Of a stretch of 38,022 nucleotides of DNA, positions 1 through 10,818 are shown one piece after another. The translations under genes and the position numbers were made by a program. Origin of the DNA: Novosphingobium sp. (GTDB taxonomy: Bacteria > Pseudomonadota > Alphaproteobacteria > Sphingomonadales > Sphingomonadaceae); the NCBI GenBank assembly GCA_015657645.1, contig JACDQK010000223.1, forward strand, positions 1 to 38,022, in the 5' to 3' direction. Each line of letters starts with the position of its first letter. The stretch's first letter is position 1. The notes below the pieces were generated by a model. That model saw only the letters and a program-made list of their open reading frames with translations. It had not been told where the DNA came from and made no database searches.

Positions 1-370
1 CGCCCCGGCGCGTCGCTCGGCCCGCGATGAAGACAAGGGCGGTGTCCTTGGCGATTACGGCCTGAGCGAAGAGCAGGGCAACGAAATCATCATGGCCGAC
101 CCGATCGGTACCCTTGCCGAGCCGGTCATAGGCCTGGGCCGAGAGCAGCTTCGCCTCGTCGGCGGATTCGGCGATGTGGCGCTGGTCGAGTTCGAGGGCG
201 CTGGCGATCTCGTCGAGCTCGGCGAGGTCGGAGATCTGGCGCTGCATCTGGTCGGTGGCGCGCTCGATCTGGCCGGCGGCTTCGGTGCAACCCACTGCAA
301 GTTCACCGCAATGTGTCGCGGCGGACTGGTCAAGGATCGGAAGTCCGGTGGGAATGGGTTCAACGTACAT
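1..370 (-). CDS. probable soluble methyl-accepting chemotaxis protein, 5' part only
   Basis: An open minus-strand frame runs from ATG at 370 off the left edge (about 123 codons). It is absent from the ORF track because no stop lies inside the window. The product begins MYVEPIPTG and has no signal peptide or membrane segment at its N-terminus. It then has an acidic, heptad-like helical stretch (QIERATDQMQRQISDLAELD) and an ADEAKLLSAQAYDRLGKG segment. This resembles the leading helices of cytoplasmic chemoreceptors found next to cheA in sphingomonads. The signalling hairpin would lie outside the window, so the call is an inference from the N-terminal pattern and the divergent position relative to the che operon. 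Confidence 0.6.
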   Translation of the reverse strand, partial: MYVEPIPTGLPILDQSAATHCGELAVGCTEAAGQIERATDQMQRQISDLAELDEIASALELDQRHIAESADEAKLLSAQAYDRLGKGTDRVGHDDFVALLFAQAVIAKDTALVFIAGRATRRG

Positions 371-520
371 GCTAGCAGCCCCGGTTAGTCGCCCGGTCTG
401 GCTAGCTTGCAATGGTTAACAGGAGGTCAAGCAGAGCGGAACGGCGGGAGGCGGAACGCGGGCGGGAATAACCCGCAATTAACTATCTTGGGCCATAGCC
501 AGCAGCGGAGACTGCGGCCC

Positions 521-2770
521 ATGGATGACCTGATTACCGAATTCATCGCCGAAACGCGCGAGATGCTGCAGGCACTCGAACGCGGGCTGGTGGCGTGGGA
601 GCGGGACCCGGGTGACCGCGAGCGGCTTTCCGAAATCTTCCGCTTTGTCCACACGGTGAAGGGCAATTGCGGCTTTTTCGACCTGCCGCGGCTCGAAGCC
701 CTGGCCCATGCCGCAGAGGATGCGCTGGGCGAGGTTCGGGCCGGCAAGCGGACCATCGGGCGTGGCCTGGTCGATGCAGTGCTGGCCGTGCTCGACCGGA
801 TCGGCGAGATGGTTGAGGCCATCGCGGCGGGCGAGGATATTTCCGGCGGCGATGACAGCGACCTGATCGCGCGGCTGGCCGAACGGGATCCCGAGCCGGT
901 TGCGGCCCAGCCGGTGCAGGCTCCGGTCAAGGCGGCTGCGGCGCGCGAACCGTTCCGTTCGGTCCGGCTGCCGACCAGCCTGGTCGACCGGGTGATGAGC
1001 GGCGTGTCGGACATGATCCTGGTGCGCAACGAGCTGGAACGCCAGCTGCGCCACAGCGATGGCGATCCGGCGCTGCTGGCCAACTTCGGGCGGCTCTCCT
1101 CGCTGCTGTCGGAAATGCAGTCGGCGATGGCGCGGGTGCGGATGCAGCCGATCGGCACCCTGCTCGACAGCTACCAGCGGATGGTCCGCGACCTCGCCGC
1201 CGAGCTGGGCAAGGACATCGTGGTCGAGATCGAGAGCGGGCAGGTCGAGCTTGACCGCGAGATGATCGAACTGCTGCGCGATCCGCTGCTCCATGTGATC
1301 CGCAACGCGATCGATCACGGGATTGAAACACCGGCCGAGCGGCAGGCCGCCGGCAAGCGGCCGCAGGGACGGCTGATGCTCTCGGCCCGGCAGACCGGCA
1401 ACGAGATCCGCATCGCCATCCTCGACGATGGCCGCGGGATCGACGCGACGCAGGTGGTGGCCCGGGCGATCGAGCGCGGGGTCGTTACCGCCGAACAGGC
1501 CGCCCGGATGGAGCCGGGGCAGCAGCTGATGCTGATCTGCGAACCGGGCCTCTCGACCGCGCGCGAAGTCACCGCGATCTCCGGGCGCGGGGTGGGCATG
1601 GACGTGGTCCGCGCCAGCATCGAGCGCATCGGCGGCAAGCTGCGGATCGCGAGCACGCCGGGCGAGGGCACCCGCTTCCTGCTCGACGTGCCGCTGACGC
1701 TCAGCATCGTTCCGGCGATCACGGTCGAGGTTGGCGGGCAGGTCTTTGCCATGCCGCGCTCCTACGTCCGTGAGATCGTCCGCAATGGCCGTGATGTCGA
1801 GGTCGATCCGATCGGCGGCGTCCGCCATGTCCGCGTCCGCGGCGAGCTCTATCCTTGTGTCGGGCTGGGAGCGATCTTCGGGCTCGAAAGCCGATCCGAT
1901 CCCGACCGGCAAGTGCTGGTCATGGTCAAGATGATCGACGGGTCGGTCTTCGCGCTCTGCATCGACGACATTGCCGACCACTGCGACCTGGTGATCCGCC
2001 CGGTCGCGCCACAAGTGATCAACACGGGACTTTACGTTGGCGTGGCCCAGCTCAATGACGGGCGCCCCGCGCTGATGCTCGATCCGTTCGGGGTCTCGCA
2101 GCTTGGCGGCATCGCCAGCGACAAGCAGGCCCGGCTCGTGAGCGAGCCTGTCGCTCAGGCTGACGCGCGCGATCTGGCGATGATGATCGTCTTCGCCGGG
2201 CTGGATGGAATGCGCCGTGCCGTTCCGCTGGACAGCGTCGAGCGACTGATCGAAGTGCCAATGACCGAGATCGGCCGAGGCAATCCAGCGCATATCGTGT
2301 TCGAAGGCGCGATTGTCCTGCTCCATGGACTGGCCGTGCAGCCGGGTGGCGAATCGATCGATGTCCTGGTGCTGGCCCACCAAGGCCGCCGCCTGGCCTA
2401 TGCCACGGCTGGGGCAGTCGATACGGCCGATGTCGATCTGGGGACTGTGACGGTCGAGACCGGACGGCGGCTGGCGCTGCTCGATGGCCAATCGATCGAA
2501 CTGCTTGAGCTTGATCGGCTGCTTCAAGCCCAACCTACCTGCCGACTGCCGGGGGACGACGCCTGGACTAACGCCTTCTTGCGGCCGCTGGTGGAGAGCG
2601 CTGGATACCGGGTGGTCGATCAGTCCAACCCGGCCGATCTTGAGATCCGCCTCGATGCGGGCCGCGCCGACAGTCTGGTGATTGGCGATGATGGCCTGGC
2701 CGTGGCGAAAGACGACGCTGCCGCCCTGCAGGCGGCCTTGCGGCTCGCGAGCCTGCGGAGGGCTTCATGA
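521..2770 (+). CDS. cheA: chemotaxis histidine kinase CheA with two CheW-like domains
   Basis: Autophosphorylating kinase of the chemoreceptor array that passes phosphate to CheY and CheB. I chose ATG 521 (749 aa), preceded by AGCGGAG; the ORF track start at 407 adds an unrelated 38-residue leader. Domains: HPt with phospho-His in FVHTVKGN (about H44); a short Pro/Ala linker (about 125-145) in place of a P2 domain; dimerisation helices (about 144-205); HATPase with N box HVIRNAIDHG (about 257), DDGRGID (about 301) and GRGVGMD (about 355). A CheW-like P5 domain follows (about 396-535), then a second weaker CheW-like domain (about 551-640). The last 75 residues look like a degenerate receiver. 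The stop overlaps cheW (ATGA). Confidence 0.95.
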   Translation: MDDLITEFIAETREMLQALERGLVAWERDPGDRERLSEIFRFVHTVKGNCGFFDLPRLEALAHAAEDALGEVRAGKRTIGRGLVDAVLAVLDRIGEMVEAIAAGEDISGGDDSDLIARLAERDPEPVAAQPVQAPVKAAAAREPFRSVRLPTSLVDRVMSGVSDMILVRNELERQLRHSDGDPALLANFGRLSSLLSEMQSAMARVRMQPIGTLLDSYQRMVRDLAAELGKDIVVEIESGQVELDREMIELLRDPLLHVIRNAIDHGIETPAERQAAGKRPQGRLMLSARQTGNEIRIAILDDGRGIDATQVVARAIERGVVTAEQAARMEPGQQLMLICEPGLSTAREVTAISGRGVGMDVVRASIERIGGKLRIASTPGEGTRFLLDVPLTLSIVPAITVEVGGQVFAMPRSYVREIVRNGRDVEVDPIGGVRHVRVRGELYPCVGLGAIFGLESRSDPDRQVLVMVKMIDGSVFALCIDDIADHCDLVIRPVAPQVINTGLYVGVAQLNDGRPALMLDPFGVSQLGGIASDKQARLVSEPVAQADARDLAMMIVFAGLDGMRRAVPLDSVERLIEVPMTEIGRGNPAHIVFEGAIVLLHGLAVQPGGESIDVLVLAHQGRRLAYATAGAVDTADVDLGTVTVETGRRLALLDGQSIELLELDRLLQAQPTCRLPGDDAWTNAFLRPLVESAGYRVVDQSNPADLEIRLDAGRADSLVIGDDGLAVAKDDAAALQAALRLASLRRAS

Positions 2771-3198
2771 CCAACGACTTGCTGATCGCCCGCGTGGCCG
2801 GAGAGCGGATCGCGCTGGCGGCGATTGAAGTCCAGTCGGTGATCGAATTGGGCGAGATCGTCCCGGTTCCGCTGGCACCTTCGCCAGTAGTGGGCCTTGC
2901 CACTCAGCGCAGCCGGACGCTGACCGTGATCGATGTCGCTCTGGCGCTCGAATTGCCGCCTGCTGGAGCCAGTGCCCGCTTTGCAGTGGTCGTGGAACTC
3001 GATGGGGTCGGTTACGCGCTGGCGGTCGAAGCGGTCGAGAATGTCATTCCCGCCCTTGGCGAGCTTCGCCCGGCCAAGGTCAAGCTCTCTCCTGGCCGCG
3101 CCCGTAGCGCGATGGGGATGGTCGATACATCCGTCGGTACGGTCCTGCAGGTCGATCTGACCCGCCTGGTCGGCGGCGCAGAACAGAAGGCAGCCTGA
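2767..3198 (+). CDS. cheW: chemotaxis coupling protein CheW
   Basis: A 143-aa CheW-like beta-barrel protein expected to couple CheA to receptors. It shows the family layout: N-terminal strand LLIARVAGERIALAA, the SVIELGEIVPVPLAPSPVVGLATQRSRTLTVIDV core, and a second half FAVVVELDGVGYALAVEAVENV. The ATG overlaps the cheA stop in an ATGA junction, which suggests translational coupling. The usual loop glycine and arginine appear as VVGLATQRSRTLTVID rather than the canonical GxxNLRGxxxPVxD, so it is a divergent member. Length is somewhat short for the family. CheY begins one base after its stop. Confidence 0.9.
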   Translation: MTNDLLIARVAGERIALAAIEVQSVIELGEIVPVPLAPSPVVGLATQRSRTLTVIDVALALELPPAGASARFAVVVELDGVGYALAVEAVENVIPALGELRPAKVKLSPGRARSAMGMVDTSVGTVLQVDLTRLVGGAEQKAA

Positions 3199-3199
3199 G

Positions 3200-3618
<419 letters not shown>

Positions 3619-3622
<4 letters not shown>

Positions 3623-4719
3623 ACATGTTTGCCCCGCGGCATGACCCCGGAGGCGCGGCACAGTCAGGTTCGGCTTCCGGCGCAATCCGGGTCTTCATTA
3701 TCGACGATTCCAGCGTGGTTCGCGCGATCTTCTCGCGGCTGGTGGAAAGTGAACCGGGCCTGGAATTGGCCGGAACCGCGGGTTCAGCTGAAGAGGCCCT
3801 GGCCCAGCTTGGTGTCTTGCAAGTCCATGTGGTCCTGCTCGATCTTGAAATGCCAGGGATGGGCGGGATGCGGGCCTTGCCCGAGATCATCCGCCGGTCC
3901 GGCTTGGCGCGGGTCATGGTCGTTTCAAGCCTGACCGGGGAAGGCGCCGAACATACCGTTCAGGCGCTGGCGCTTGGCGCTGCCGATGCCCTGTTGAAGC
4001 CAGGTGCCGGCGGCTTTGATCGCGCCTACCGCGACCGACTGGTCGAACGGATCCGCAGCCTGGGCCGTCGTCCGCTGCTGCGGGCTGATGATGGGGCCGA
4101 TGCGGCAAGACCCCCGCTGGTGCGCCGTCTGCAAAGCCCCGTGCGACCCGAGGTGCTGGCGATCGGCGCTTCGACGGGCGGTATCCACGCGACTGGTCAG
4201 CTGCTGGCCGCGCTGCCACCGGTGATCGGCATTCCGATCATCATCACGCAGCATCTCCCGTCCGAATTCAGTGAGCCTTATGCGCGCCAGTTGCGCGATC
4301 TTTGCGGGCGTGAAGTGGAACTTGCTGCCAACGGACAGGTACTCCGCAGCGATTGCATCCACCTGGCACCCGGCAATGCGCACCTGACCGTGCAGCGCCG
4401 CGCAGAGCAGGTCGTGATTCGGCTCGATCGTCGTCCGGCCGACAGTGGTTGCATGCCCTCGGTCGATCCGATGTTTGCTTCGCTGGCAGAGGTTTACGGC
4501 GCGAAGGCGCTGGGCATCGTGCTGACCGGAATGGGGCGCGATGGCACCGAAGGCGCGCGTACGCTGGTTGAGGCTGGCGGCAACATGCTGGTCCAGAACG
4601 AGGCGAGCTCGGCCGTTTGGGGCATGCCGGGCTCGATTGCCCGGGCGGGCCTGGCCGCAGCGATCCTCCATCCGCGCGATCTGGCCCTGCGGATCGCCGC
4701 TTCGCTGGGCCGAGGCTGA
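3619..4719 (+). CDS. cheB: chemotaxis response regulator protein-glutamate methylesterase CheB
   Basis: Removes methyl groups from (and deamidates) receptor glutamines and glutamates, giving adaptation opposite to CheR. The 366-aa protein has an N-terminal receiver with DDSSVVR and phospho-Asp in VVLLDLEMPGM (about D75). A linker leads to the methylesterase domain with Ser in GASTGG (about S185), His in ITQHLPSEF (about H212) and Asp in TGMGRDG (about D308), the family's catalytic triad. The track start is GTG 3619, overlapping the cheY stop (GTGA); ATG 3625 is two codons later and equally possible. cheR starts six bases after the stop. Confidence 0.95.
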
Positions 4720-4725
4720 AGCAAG

Positions 4726-5568
4726 TTGGAACCCGTCATCCATCAACATGCGATCGGTCTGATTGCGCGGCTGCTCCGCGACCGGACCGGGCAGGTGATC
4801 AACGAGGATCGGCGCTGGCGGGTTGATCGAGCGATCGAAACCGTGCTGCGCGAGCGCGGGGTAACTCGCAGCAACGACATCCTGACCTTGTTGACCCAGC
4901 CTGATGCGGCGGCGGTCAAACAGGAACTGGTTGAAGCGTTGCTCAACAACGAAACCTACTTCTTCCGCGACCGTCAGGTGTTCAACCAGCTGGCCGGTAC
5001 GGTGCTGCCTGCGCTGTGCCGGGCCCGCAGTGAAAGCCGCACCTTGCGAATCTGGTCGGCCGGCTGCTCGACTGGGCAGGAGCCGCTTTCGCTGGCAATC
5101 ATGCTGATCGAACAAGGCCTTACGCCTGGCAATGGCTGGGCGGTCGACCTGGTTGCGACTGATGTATCGCACACTGCGATCGAAGCTGCCCGGATCGGCC
5201 GCTATTCCCGCTTTGAGATCCAGCGCGGGCTGGGTGTGACGCAGATGCTGCGCCACTTCGAAGAGGGGCCGGATGGCTGGCAGGCCTCGCGCCAGGTGCT
5301 CGGCATGGTCCGCTATCAGGTCGCCAACTTGCTCGATTGTCCGCCGCCAGGGGGGGCGTTTGACCTGATCCTGTGCCGAAACCTGCTGATCTATTTCGAC
5401 GATGAGGCCAAGCGGCTGGCCTGCGCGCAATTGCGCCAAGCCCTTGCTGCGCACGGGCGACTGTTGCTGGGTGGCGGGGAAGGCACGCTAGAGCCAGCCA
5501 GTGGCCTGATTGCAGCCGCGTCAGATTGCGCCCTGTACCGGCTTGGGGAGCGCGCCCTGGCTGCCTGA
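4726..5568 (+). CDS. cheR: chemotaxis protein-glutamate O-methyltransferase CheR
   Basis: SAM-dependent methyltransferase that methylates chemoreceptor glutamates. The 280-aa protein carries the family signatures NNETYFFRD in the N-terminal region, the SAM-binding WSAGCSTGQEPLSLA, VATDVSHTAIEAA and FDLILCRNLLIYFD. The only in-frame start near the N-terminus is TTG 4726, six bases after cheB; the ATG at 4748 is out of frame. An AAGCAAG stretch precedes the start, so initiation is likely weak or coupled to cheB. No C-terminal receptor-tethering motif can be judged from sequence alone. Confidence 0.93.
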   Translation: MEPVIHQHAIGLIARLLRDRTGQVINEDRRWRVDRAIETVLRERGVTRSNDILTLLTQPDAAAVKQELVEALLNNETYFFRDRQVFNQLAGTVLPALCRARSESRTLRIWSAGCSTGQEPLSLAIMLIEQGLTPGNGWAVDLVATDVSHTAIEAARIGRYSRFEIQRGLGVTQMLRHFEEGPDGWQASRQVLGMVRYQVANLLDCPPPGGAFDLILCRNLLIYFDDEAKRLACAQLRQALAAHGRLLLGGGEGTLEPASGLIAAASDCALYRLGERALAA

Positions 5569-5639
5569 TCGGACAAGCAGTTAGCACCATCTTAACTGTA
5601 ACTGGCCTAGGCAGATGCGGAATTTTTGGGGGCAGCGCC

Positions 5640-7174
5640 TTGCGTCGATTTACCGAAATTGCCGTATCATGGCGATTAGCGCTGCTGTTTGGCGTGCCCG
5701 CAGCAATCCTCGCGGCCATGCTGCTGGCGGAGCAGGCCGGGCTGGGTGGGAAGGCTTGGCACGGCGCCGTACTGCTCAGCGGCATTGCGCTCTATTTCAT
5801 CGCTGCAGCGATCTTCGTCTGGCGTGAATGGCGCGAACGTCAGCACCTTGAGCGCCTGGCGCTGACCGACAGTCTCTGCGGCCTGCCCAATCGGCGCGCG
5901 CTCCATGTCGACAGCGCCGGTCAACAGGCCGACGATGCCGAGTTGGCCATAGCCTTGGTTGATCTCGACGGGTTCAAACTGGTCAATGACTTCTATGGCC
6001 ATTCGGTTGGCGACCGGACGGTCAAGGCATTTGCCGGAATTCTGCTCGAACTGTGCGGCGACAGCGCGCGTGCTTACCGGCTTGGGGGTGACGAATTCGC
6101 CATCGTCGCCACCGGACCACTTGCCGGCAATATCCTTGAAGGCATCTGCCGGCGTGTTCTGGCGCGACTAGCGAGCCCGGTGATGGTTGAGGACCGCGCG
6201 ATCGGCCTGGGTGCCAGCGTCGGTCTGGCGCGGGCGCATGCCGGGCAAGGGGTAACTTCCTCCAACTTGCTGCGCCAGGCGGATGTCGCCACGGGTGTGG
6301 CCAAGGCGCGCGGCAAGGGTCGACTGACCTGGTTCAGCGAAGAGTTTGACCGCGATCGGGCCGAGCATCAGGCGATCGATCTTGACTTGCGTGCCGCATT
6401 GGAGCGCGAAGAACTGCAGGTCCATTATCAGCCACTGATCGACAGCGGCACGGGACGGGTTACGGCAGTCGAAGCACTGCTCCGGTGGGAACGCCCGGAC
6501 GGACTGCGGATCGGCCCAGATAAGTTCATTCCGGTCGCTGAGGAAACCGGCTTGATCGAAGCCATCGGCCTTTGGGTCCTGCGCCGCGCTTGCCGCGATG
6601 CGCGCGACTGGGACGGGATCAAGGTTTCGGTCAACGTCTCAGTGGCCCAGCTCCGGAACACCCAGTTTCCGCTGCAACTCGGTCAAATCCTTGAGGAAAC
6701 CGGCTTTCCGGCCGAACGGCTCGAGCTGGAGTTGACCGAGACCTTCCTGGTCGGCGATCCGCTGATTGCCGGTCGAAACCTTGAGATGTTGCGCGACTTC
6801 GGCGTCGGTATTGTCCTCGACGACTATGGCACCGGCTATGCCTCGATCGGCTTCCTGCGCCGCTTCCGCTTTGAAAAGCTCAAGCTCGACCGATCGCTGA
6901 TCGTCGATGCGGCAGGCGATGCGGCGACCCGAACGGTGATGGCATCCAGCGTCACCATGGCCAAGGCCCTGGGAATGCAGGTGACGGCCGAAGGGATCGA
7001 GACCGAGGTCCAGGCCTCGATGGCCAGGAATGCTGGCTGCGACCAGATGCAGGGCTGGCTCTATTCAAAGGCAGTGCCGGCTGCCGAGCTCGAGCGGCAA
7101 CTGGACGCCCAGAACGAACAGCTTGCCAAGATTGAACATCTTCCCCTGCGGCCGGATGCCGCAAAGAAGCTAGG

Positions 7175-7178
<4 letters not shown>
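5640..7178 (+). CDS. membrane GGDEF-EAL cyclic-di-GMP enzyme
   Basis: Two-TM protein with both cyclic-di-GMP domains. I chose TTG 5640 (513 aa), preceded by GGGGGCAG, giving MRRFTEIAV and then two hydrophobic helices separated by a short loop; the track start (TTG 5526) would lie inside cheR. The GGDEF domain has an intact [10 protein letters not shown] and [13 protein letters not shown] see no RxxD inhibitory site five residues upstream. The EAL domain keeps [44 protein letters not shown] and QGWLYSK, so phosphodiesterase activity is plausible. Whether one or both activities operate is not decidable here. It overlaps the following receptor gene by ATGA, linking cyclic-di-GMP and chemosensory functions in one operon. 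Confidence 0.92.
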
Positions 7179-8452
<1,274 letters not shown>

Positions 8453-8490
8453 GGGGCCAGCCGTCGATCGCGATTTCGTGATTGGGGGAG

Positions 8491-8566
8491 TGGTGCCCGG
8501 AGGCGGATTCGAACCACCGACACGCGGATTTTCAATCCGCTGCTCTACCAACTGAGCTATCCGGGC
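8491..8566 (-). tRNA. tRNA-Phe (GAA)
   Basis: Read on the minus strand, the sequence folds as a 76-nt tRNA. The acceptor is GCCCGGA paired with TCCGGGC, the D-arm contains AGCTCAGTTGGTAGAGC, the anticodon stem is GCGGA/TCCGC around TTGAAAA with anticodon GAA (Phe), and the T-arm contains GGTTCGAATCC. Discriminator A and an encoded CCA (8491-8493) are present. It lies about 85 bases downstream of yacG on the same strand, as in many alphaproteobacteria. Confidence 0.97.
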
Positions 8567-8650
8567 AACGCATCCTGAAGTGACCGTGATGGCCGCTTCG
8601 CGTCAGGAAGCGCGCCTATGGCGAAGCGAAGGCGGCTTGGCAAGAGCCTT

Positions 8651-8821
8651 TCAGGCCTTTCCTTCTTCCTCATCCAGCGCAGGCGGGCCGGGCAGGGCAT
8701 AGCCATCATCGAGCCAGCGGACCAGGTCGCGGTCCTTGCAGCGGGTCGAGCAGAATGGCGTGTGATCGGCGCTGCGGGGCTTGCCACAAACGGGACACTT
8801 GCGAGCGGTAGGGCTGGTCAT
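8651..8821 (-). CDS. yacG: DNA gyrase inhibitor YacG, zinc-binding
   Basis: A 56-aa protein not listed in the ORF track because of its size. Translation from ATG 8821 gives [16 protein letters not shown], then [19 protein letters not shown]. This is the YacG pattern: four cysteines (CPVC and CSTRC) for one zinc and the conserved RDL..WL helix. An acidic tail ends at TGA 8651. In E. coli YacG binds GyrB and inhibits gyrase; that role is family knowledge. The ATG overlaps the stop of the upstream RNase E/G-like gene (ATGA), so the two are probably co-translated. Confidence 0.93.
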   Translation of the reverse strand: MTSPTARKCPVCGKPRSADHTPFCSTRCKDRDLVRWLDDGYALPGPPALDEEEGKA

Positions 8822-9768
8822 GGCTGCAGCGCCTGGGCGAATCCGCCATCGAGCGCAAGACTGGCATCGTCGTGACAGCGGATTGTGCGCCCAGTCCGGC
8901 GCGACAGTTCAGTCAGCCATTCTTGGGAGATGGCGGCCCGCACCGCAGGATGAGCGGTCAGCAGCAGCTCTGATCCCGGTTCCGACACCAGTTCGGCCCG
9001 GCGCAGCAGCAGGCGGGCGGCCGCATCTGCCCGGCTGGCGCAAAGCCGGTGGAGGAGCGAGGGCCGCTCAAGCCGGGCGACCAGCTGCACCAGGCCAAAG
9101 CCGTTCATCGCCGTGCGCTCATGCGGCCAGCCCGTCAGCGCGGCAGCGAGTGCTGCGTCGACGGCTTGCCGGTCAGCTTTGTCTGCCAGCGAAGGGAAGT
9201 CGATCGCGATTGAACCGGCCAGGTCCATCCGGCGGATTGCTTGCGCAAGGGCCGGAACCGCAGCCAGCGCCAGTGCGCGCGGCGGCAGGTCACCGTCGAT
9301 ATCGATCACTGTCATGGCCGGGGTCGGCGTAGCCGTCAGCGCCCCGCCGGCAAATTCGACCTGGCCAAGCCAGGCCTCAGACCAGACCTCTTCCCACAAG
9401 GCTGCGGGAAAGCGGGTAACCGTTCTGCCGGCTGGCGCAGGGGCGGGGCAGGGGGCATCCGTGGTGGGCCGGGCCTGGGCGCGCTTCAGTCGACCCGCTT
9501 CGGCCATGGCTGCACGCAGGACCGTGAGACGAATCGGCGCGCCTTCGCGGGCGTCCTGCGGCAATTGATCGACCAGTGCTTCCTCGCCGCTCGCAAAGCG
9601 GGCGGTGCCACGGCGCGAGCCGGCGGCGCGGGCGATTAGAACTGCGTCCTCAACCTGCCCGGCGGCGAGCGCTCCCGGCCAGTCGAGCCGCGCTGCCACG
9701 ACTTCGCCGCCCTCGATCAGGATCGCCCGGGTCTCGCCGATCCCCGCTTCGACCAGCCATTCAGCCAA
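8818..9768 (-). CDS. short RNase E/G-family ribonuclease
   Basis: A 316-aa protein of the Rne/Rng family, shorter than E. coli RNase G. The N-terminal part ([21 protein letters not shown]) resembles the S1-like region, and the two metal-binding Asp regions are visible as MTVIDIDGD and [10 protein letters not shown]. The zinc-link and the long scaffold tail of RNase E are absent. The start is TTG 9768, inside the last codons of maf (8-base overlap), and no better in-frame start is nearby. It sits between maf and yacG, a common alphaproteobacterial order. The exact RNA substrate cannot be inferred. Confidence 0.85.
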   Translation of the reverse strand: MAEWLVEAGIGETRAILIEGGEVVAARLDWPGALAAGQVEDAVLIARAAGSRRGTARFASGEEALVDQLPQDAREGAPIRLTVLRAAMAEAGRLKRAQARPTTDAPCPAPAPAGRTVTRFPAALWEEVWSEAWLGQVEFAGGALTATPTPAMTVIDIDGDLPPRALALAAVPALAQAIRRMDLAGSIAIDFPSLADKADRQAVDAALAAALTGWPHERTAMNGFGLVQLVARLERPSLLHRLCASRADAAARLLLRRAELVSEPGSELLLTAHPAVRAAISQEWLTELSRRTGRTIRCHDDASLALDGGFAQALQP

Positions 9769-10339
9769 GGGGATAGCCTGCCGACAGCAACAGCGCCCGG
9801 GTTTCGAACAGCGGCAGGCCGATTACGCCCGAATGGCTGCCCGATACGAACCGGATCAGCGCCTCGGCCCGGCCCTGGATGGCATAGCCGCCGGCCTTGC
9901 CCAAGCCTTCGCCGCTGGCGACATAGGCGTCGATCTCCTGGTCGGACAGCCGCTTGAAGGCGACCACGGTTTCGACCATCCGGGTGCGAGCCAAGCCGGC
10001 CCGGTCGATCAAGCAGATCGCCGAAATGCAGCTGTGGCGGCGGCCAGACAGCAGGCCCAGCAGCTTGCGCTGGACCATTTCATCATCGGCAGGGGGCAGG
10101 ATCCGGCGGCCGAGCGCGACTGTGGTATCCCCGGCCAGAACAATCTCATCCGGGCCGCGCGTTACAGCTGCCGCCTTGGCCTGAGCCAGACGCAGCGCAT
10201 AGGCGCGCGGCAATTCGCCCTTCAGCGGCGTTTCATCGATATCGGGGCTGGCAATCCGGGCCGGGGCAACGCCGATCCGGGCGAGCAGATCGCGGCGGCG
10301 CGGCGAGGACGAGGCCAGGACCAGGCTGGGCGCGGTCAC
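9761..10339 (-). CDS. maf: Maf-family nucleotide pyrophosphatase
   Basis: A 192-aa Maf/YhdE/YceF-type house-cleaning enzyme that hydrolyses non-canonical or methylated nucleoside triphosphates. Motifs seen: [14 protein letters not shown] at the N-terminus, [25 protein letters not shown] and [12 protein letters not shown], followed by [11 protein letters not shown]. The start is GTG 10339, nine bases from the infA stop. The dTTP/UTP versus m7GTP subgroup is not assigned with confidence. It overlaps the RNase gene by eight bases. Confidence 0.93.
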   Translation of the reverse strand: MTAPSLVLASSSPRRRDLLARIGVAPARIASPDIDETPLKGELPRAYALRLAQAKAAAVTRGPDEIVLAGDTTVALGRRILPPADDEMVQRKLLGLLSGRRHSCISAICLIDRAGLARTRMVETVVAFKRLSDQEIDAYVASGEGLGKAGGYAIQGRAEALIRFVSGSHSGVIGLPLFETRALLLSAGYPLG

Positions 10340-10348
10340 CCGCCGGGC

Positions 10349-10597
10349 TTAGCCGAACTGGCCAGGGCCGCCACGGCCGGGCATGAAGCGATAAGTGATG
10401 CGGCCCTTGGTCAGGTCATAGGGCGTCAGTTCCACAAGAACTTCATCGCCCACCAGCACGCGGATGCGGTTCTTGCGCATCTTGCCGGCGGTGTGGCCAA
10501 GGATCTCGTGATCATTTTCCAGGCGGACGCGGAACATCGCGTTGGGCAGCAGTTCCACCACCGTCCCGCGCATTTCGAGGAGTTCTTCTTTCGCCAT
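10349..10597 (-). CDS. infA: translation initiation factor IF-1
   Basis: An 82-aa S1/OB-fold protein that binds the ribosomal A site during initiation. It starts [24 protein letters not shown] and contains [17 protein letters not shown] and [16 protein letters not shown], near-diagnostic for IF-1. It is about ten residues longer than E. coli IF-1 because of a glycine-rich tail (GRGGPGQFG). It leads a minus-strand operon with maf, the RNase gene and yacG. The 221-base gap to the TonB receptor should hold both divergent promoters. Confidence 0.98.
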   Translation of the reverse strand: MAKEELLEMRGTVVELLPNAMFRVRLENDHEILGHTAGKMRKNRIRVLVGDEVLVELTPYDLTKGRITYRFMPGRGGPGQFG

Positions 10598-10818
10598 CCG
10601 GGCCTAGATTCCGTTGTTGTTCGCCGACATTGCGGCGCGCCATAGCGACGGAAGGTTAAAAAGGAAAGCCTTCGGCGCTGGTCCTGCTGTGATCACCGTT
10701 CGTCGACTTGCGACATTATGTTACCTTGGAATGTCTTGCCATTACCGTGGCAACAGACCATTTGCGCTGCCGGGTAGGGGATACCAGATCGTATTTGTCG
10801 AGCGATCACGGAGTATTA

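Noticed and set aside
479-2533. 684-aa minus-strand ORF opposite cheA
   Set aside because: Shadow of the GC-rich cheA reading frame; composition is His/Asp/Arg-rich without domains, while the plus strand has complete CheA motifs.
3925-5454. 509-aa minus-strand ORF opposite cheB/cheR
   Set aside because: Crosses two well-supported genes in antisense and has no recognisable motif.
8491-8566. tRNA-Phe as an integration site of a mobile element
   Set aside because: No integrase gene, no partial tRNA duplication and no composition change next to it; the neighbourhood is the conserved infA-maf-yacG block.
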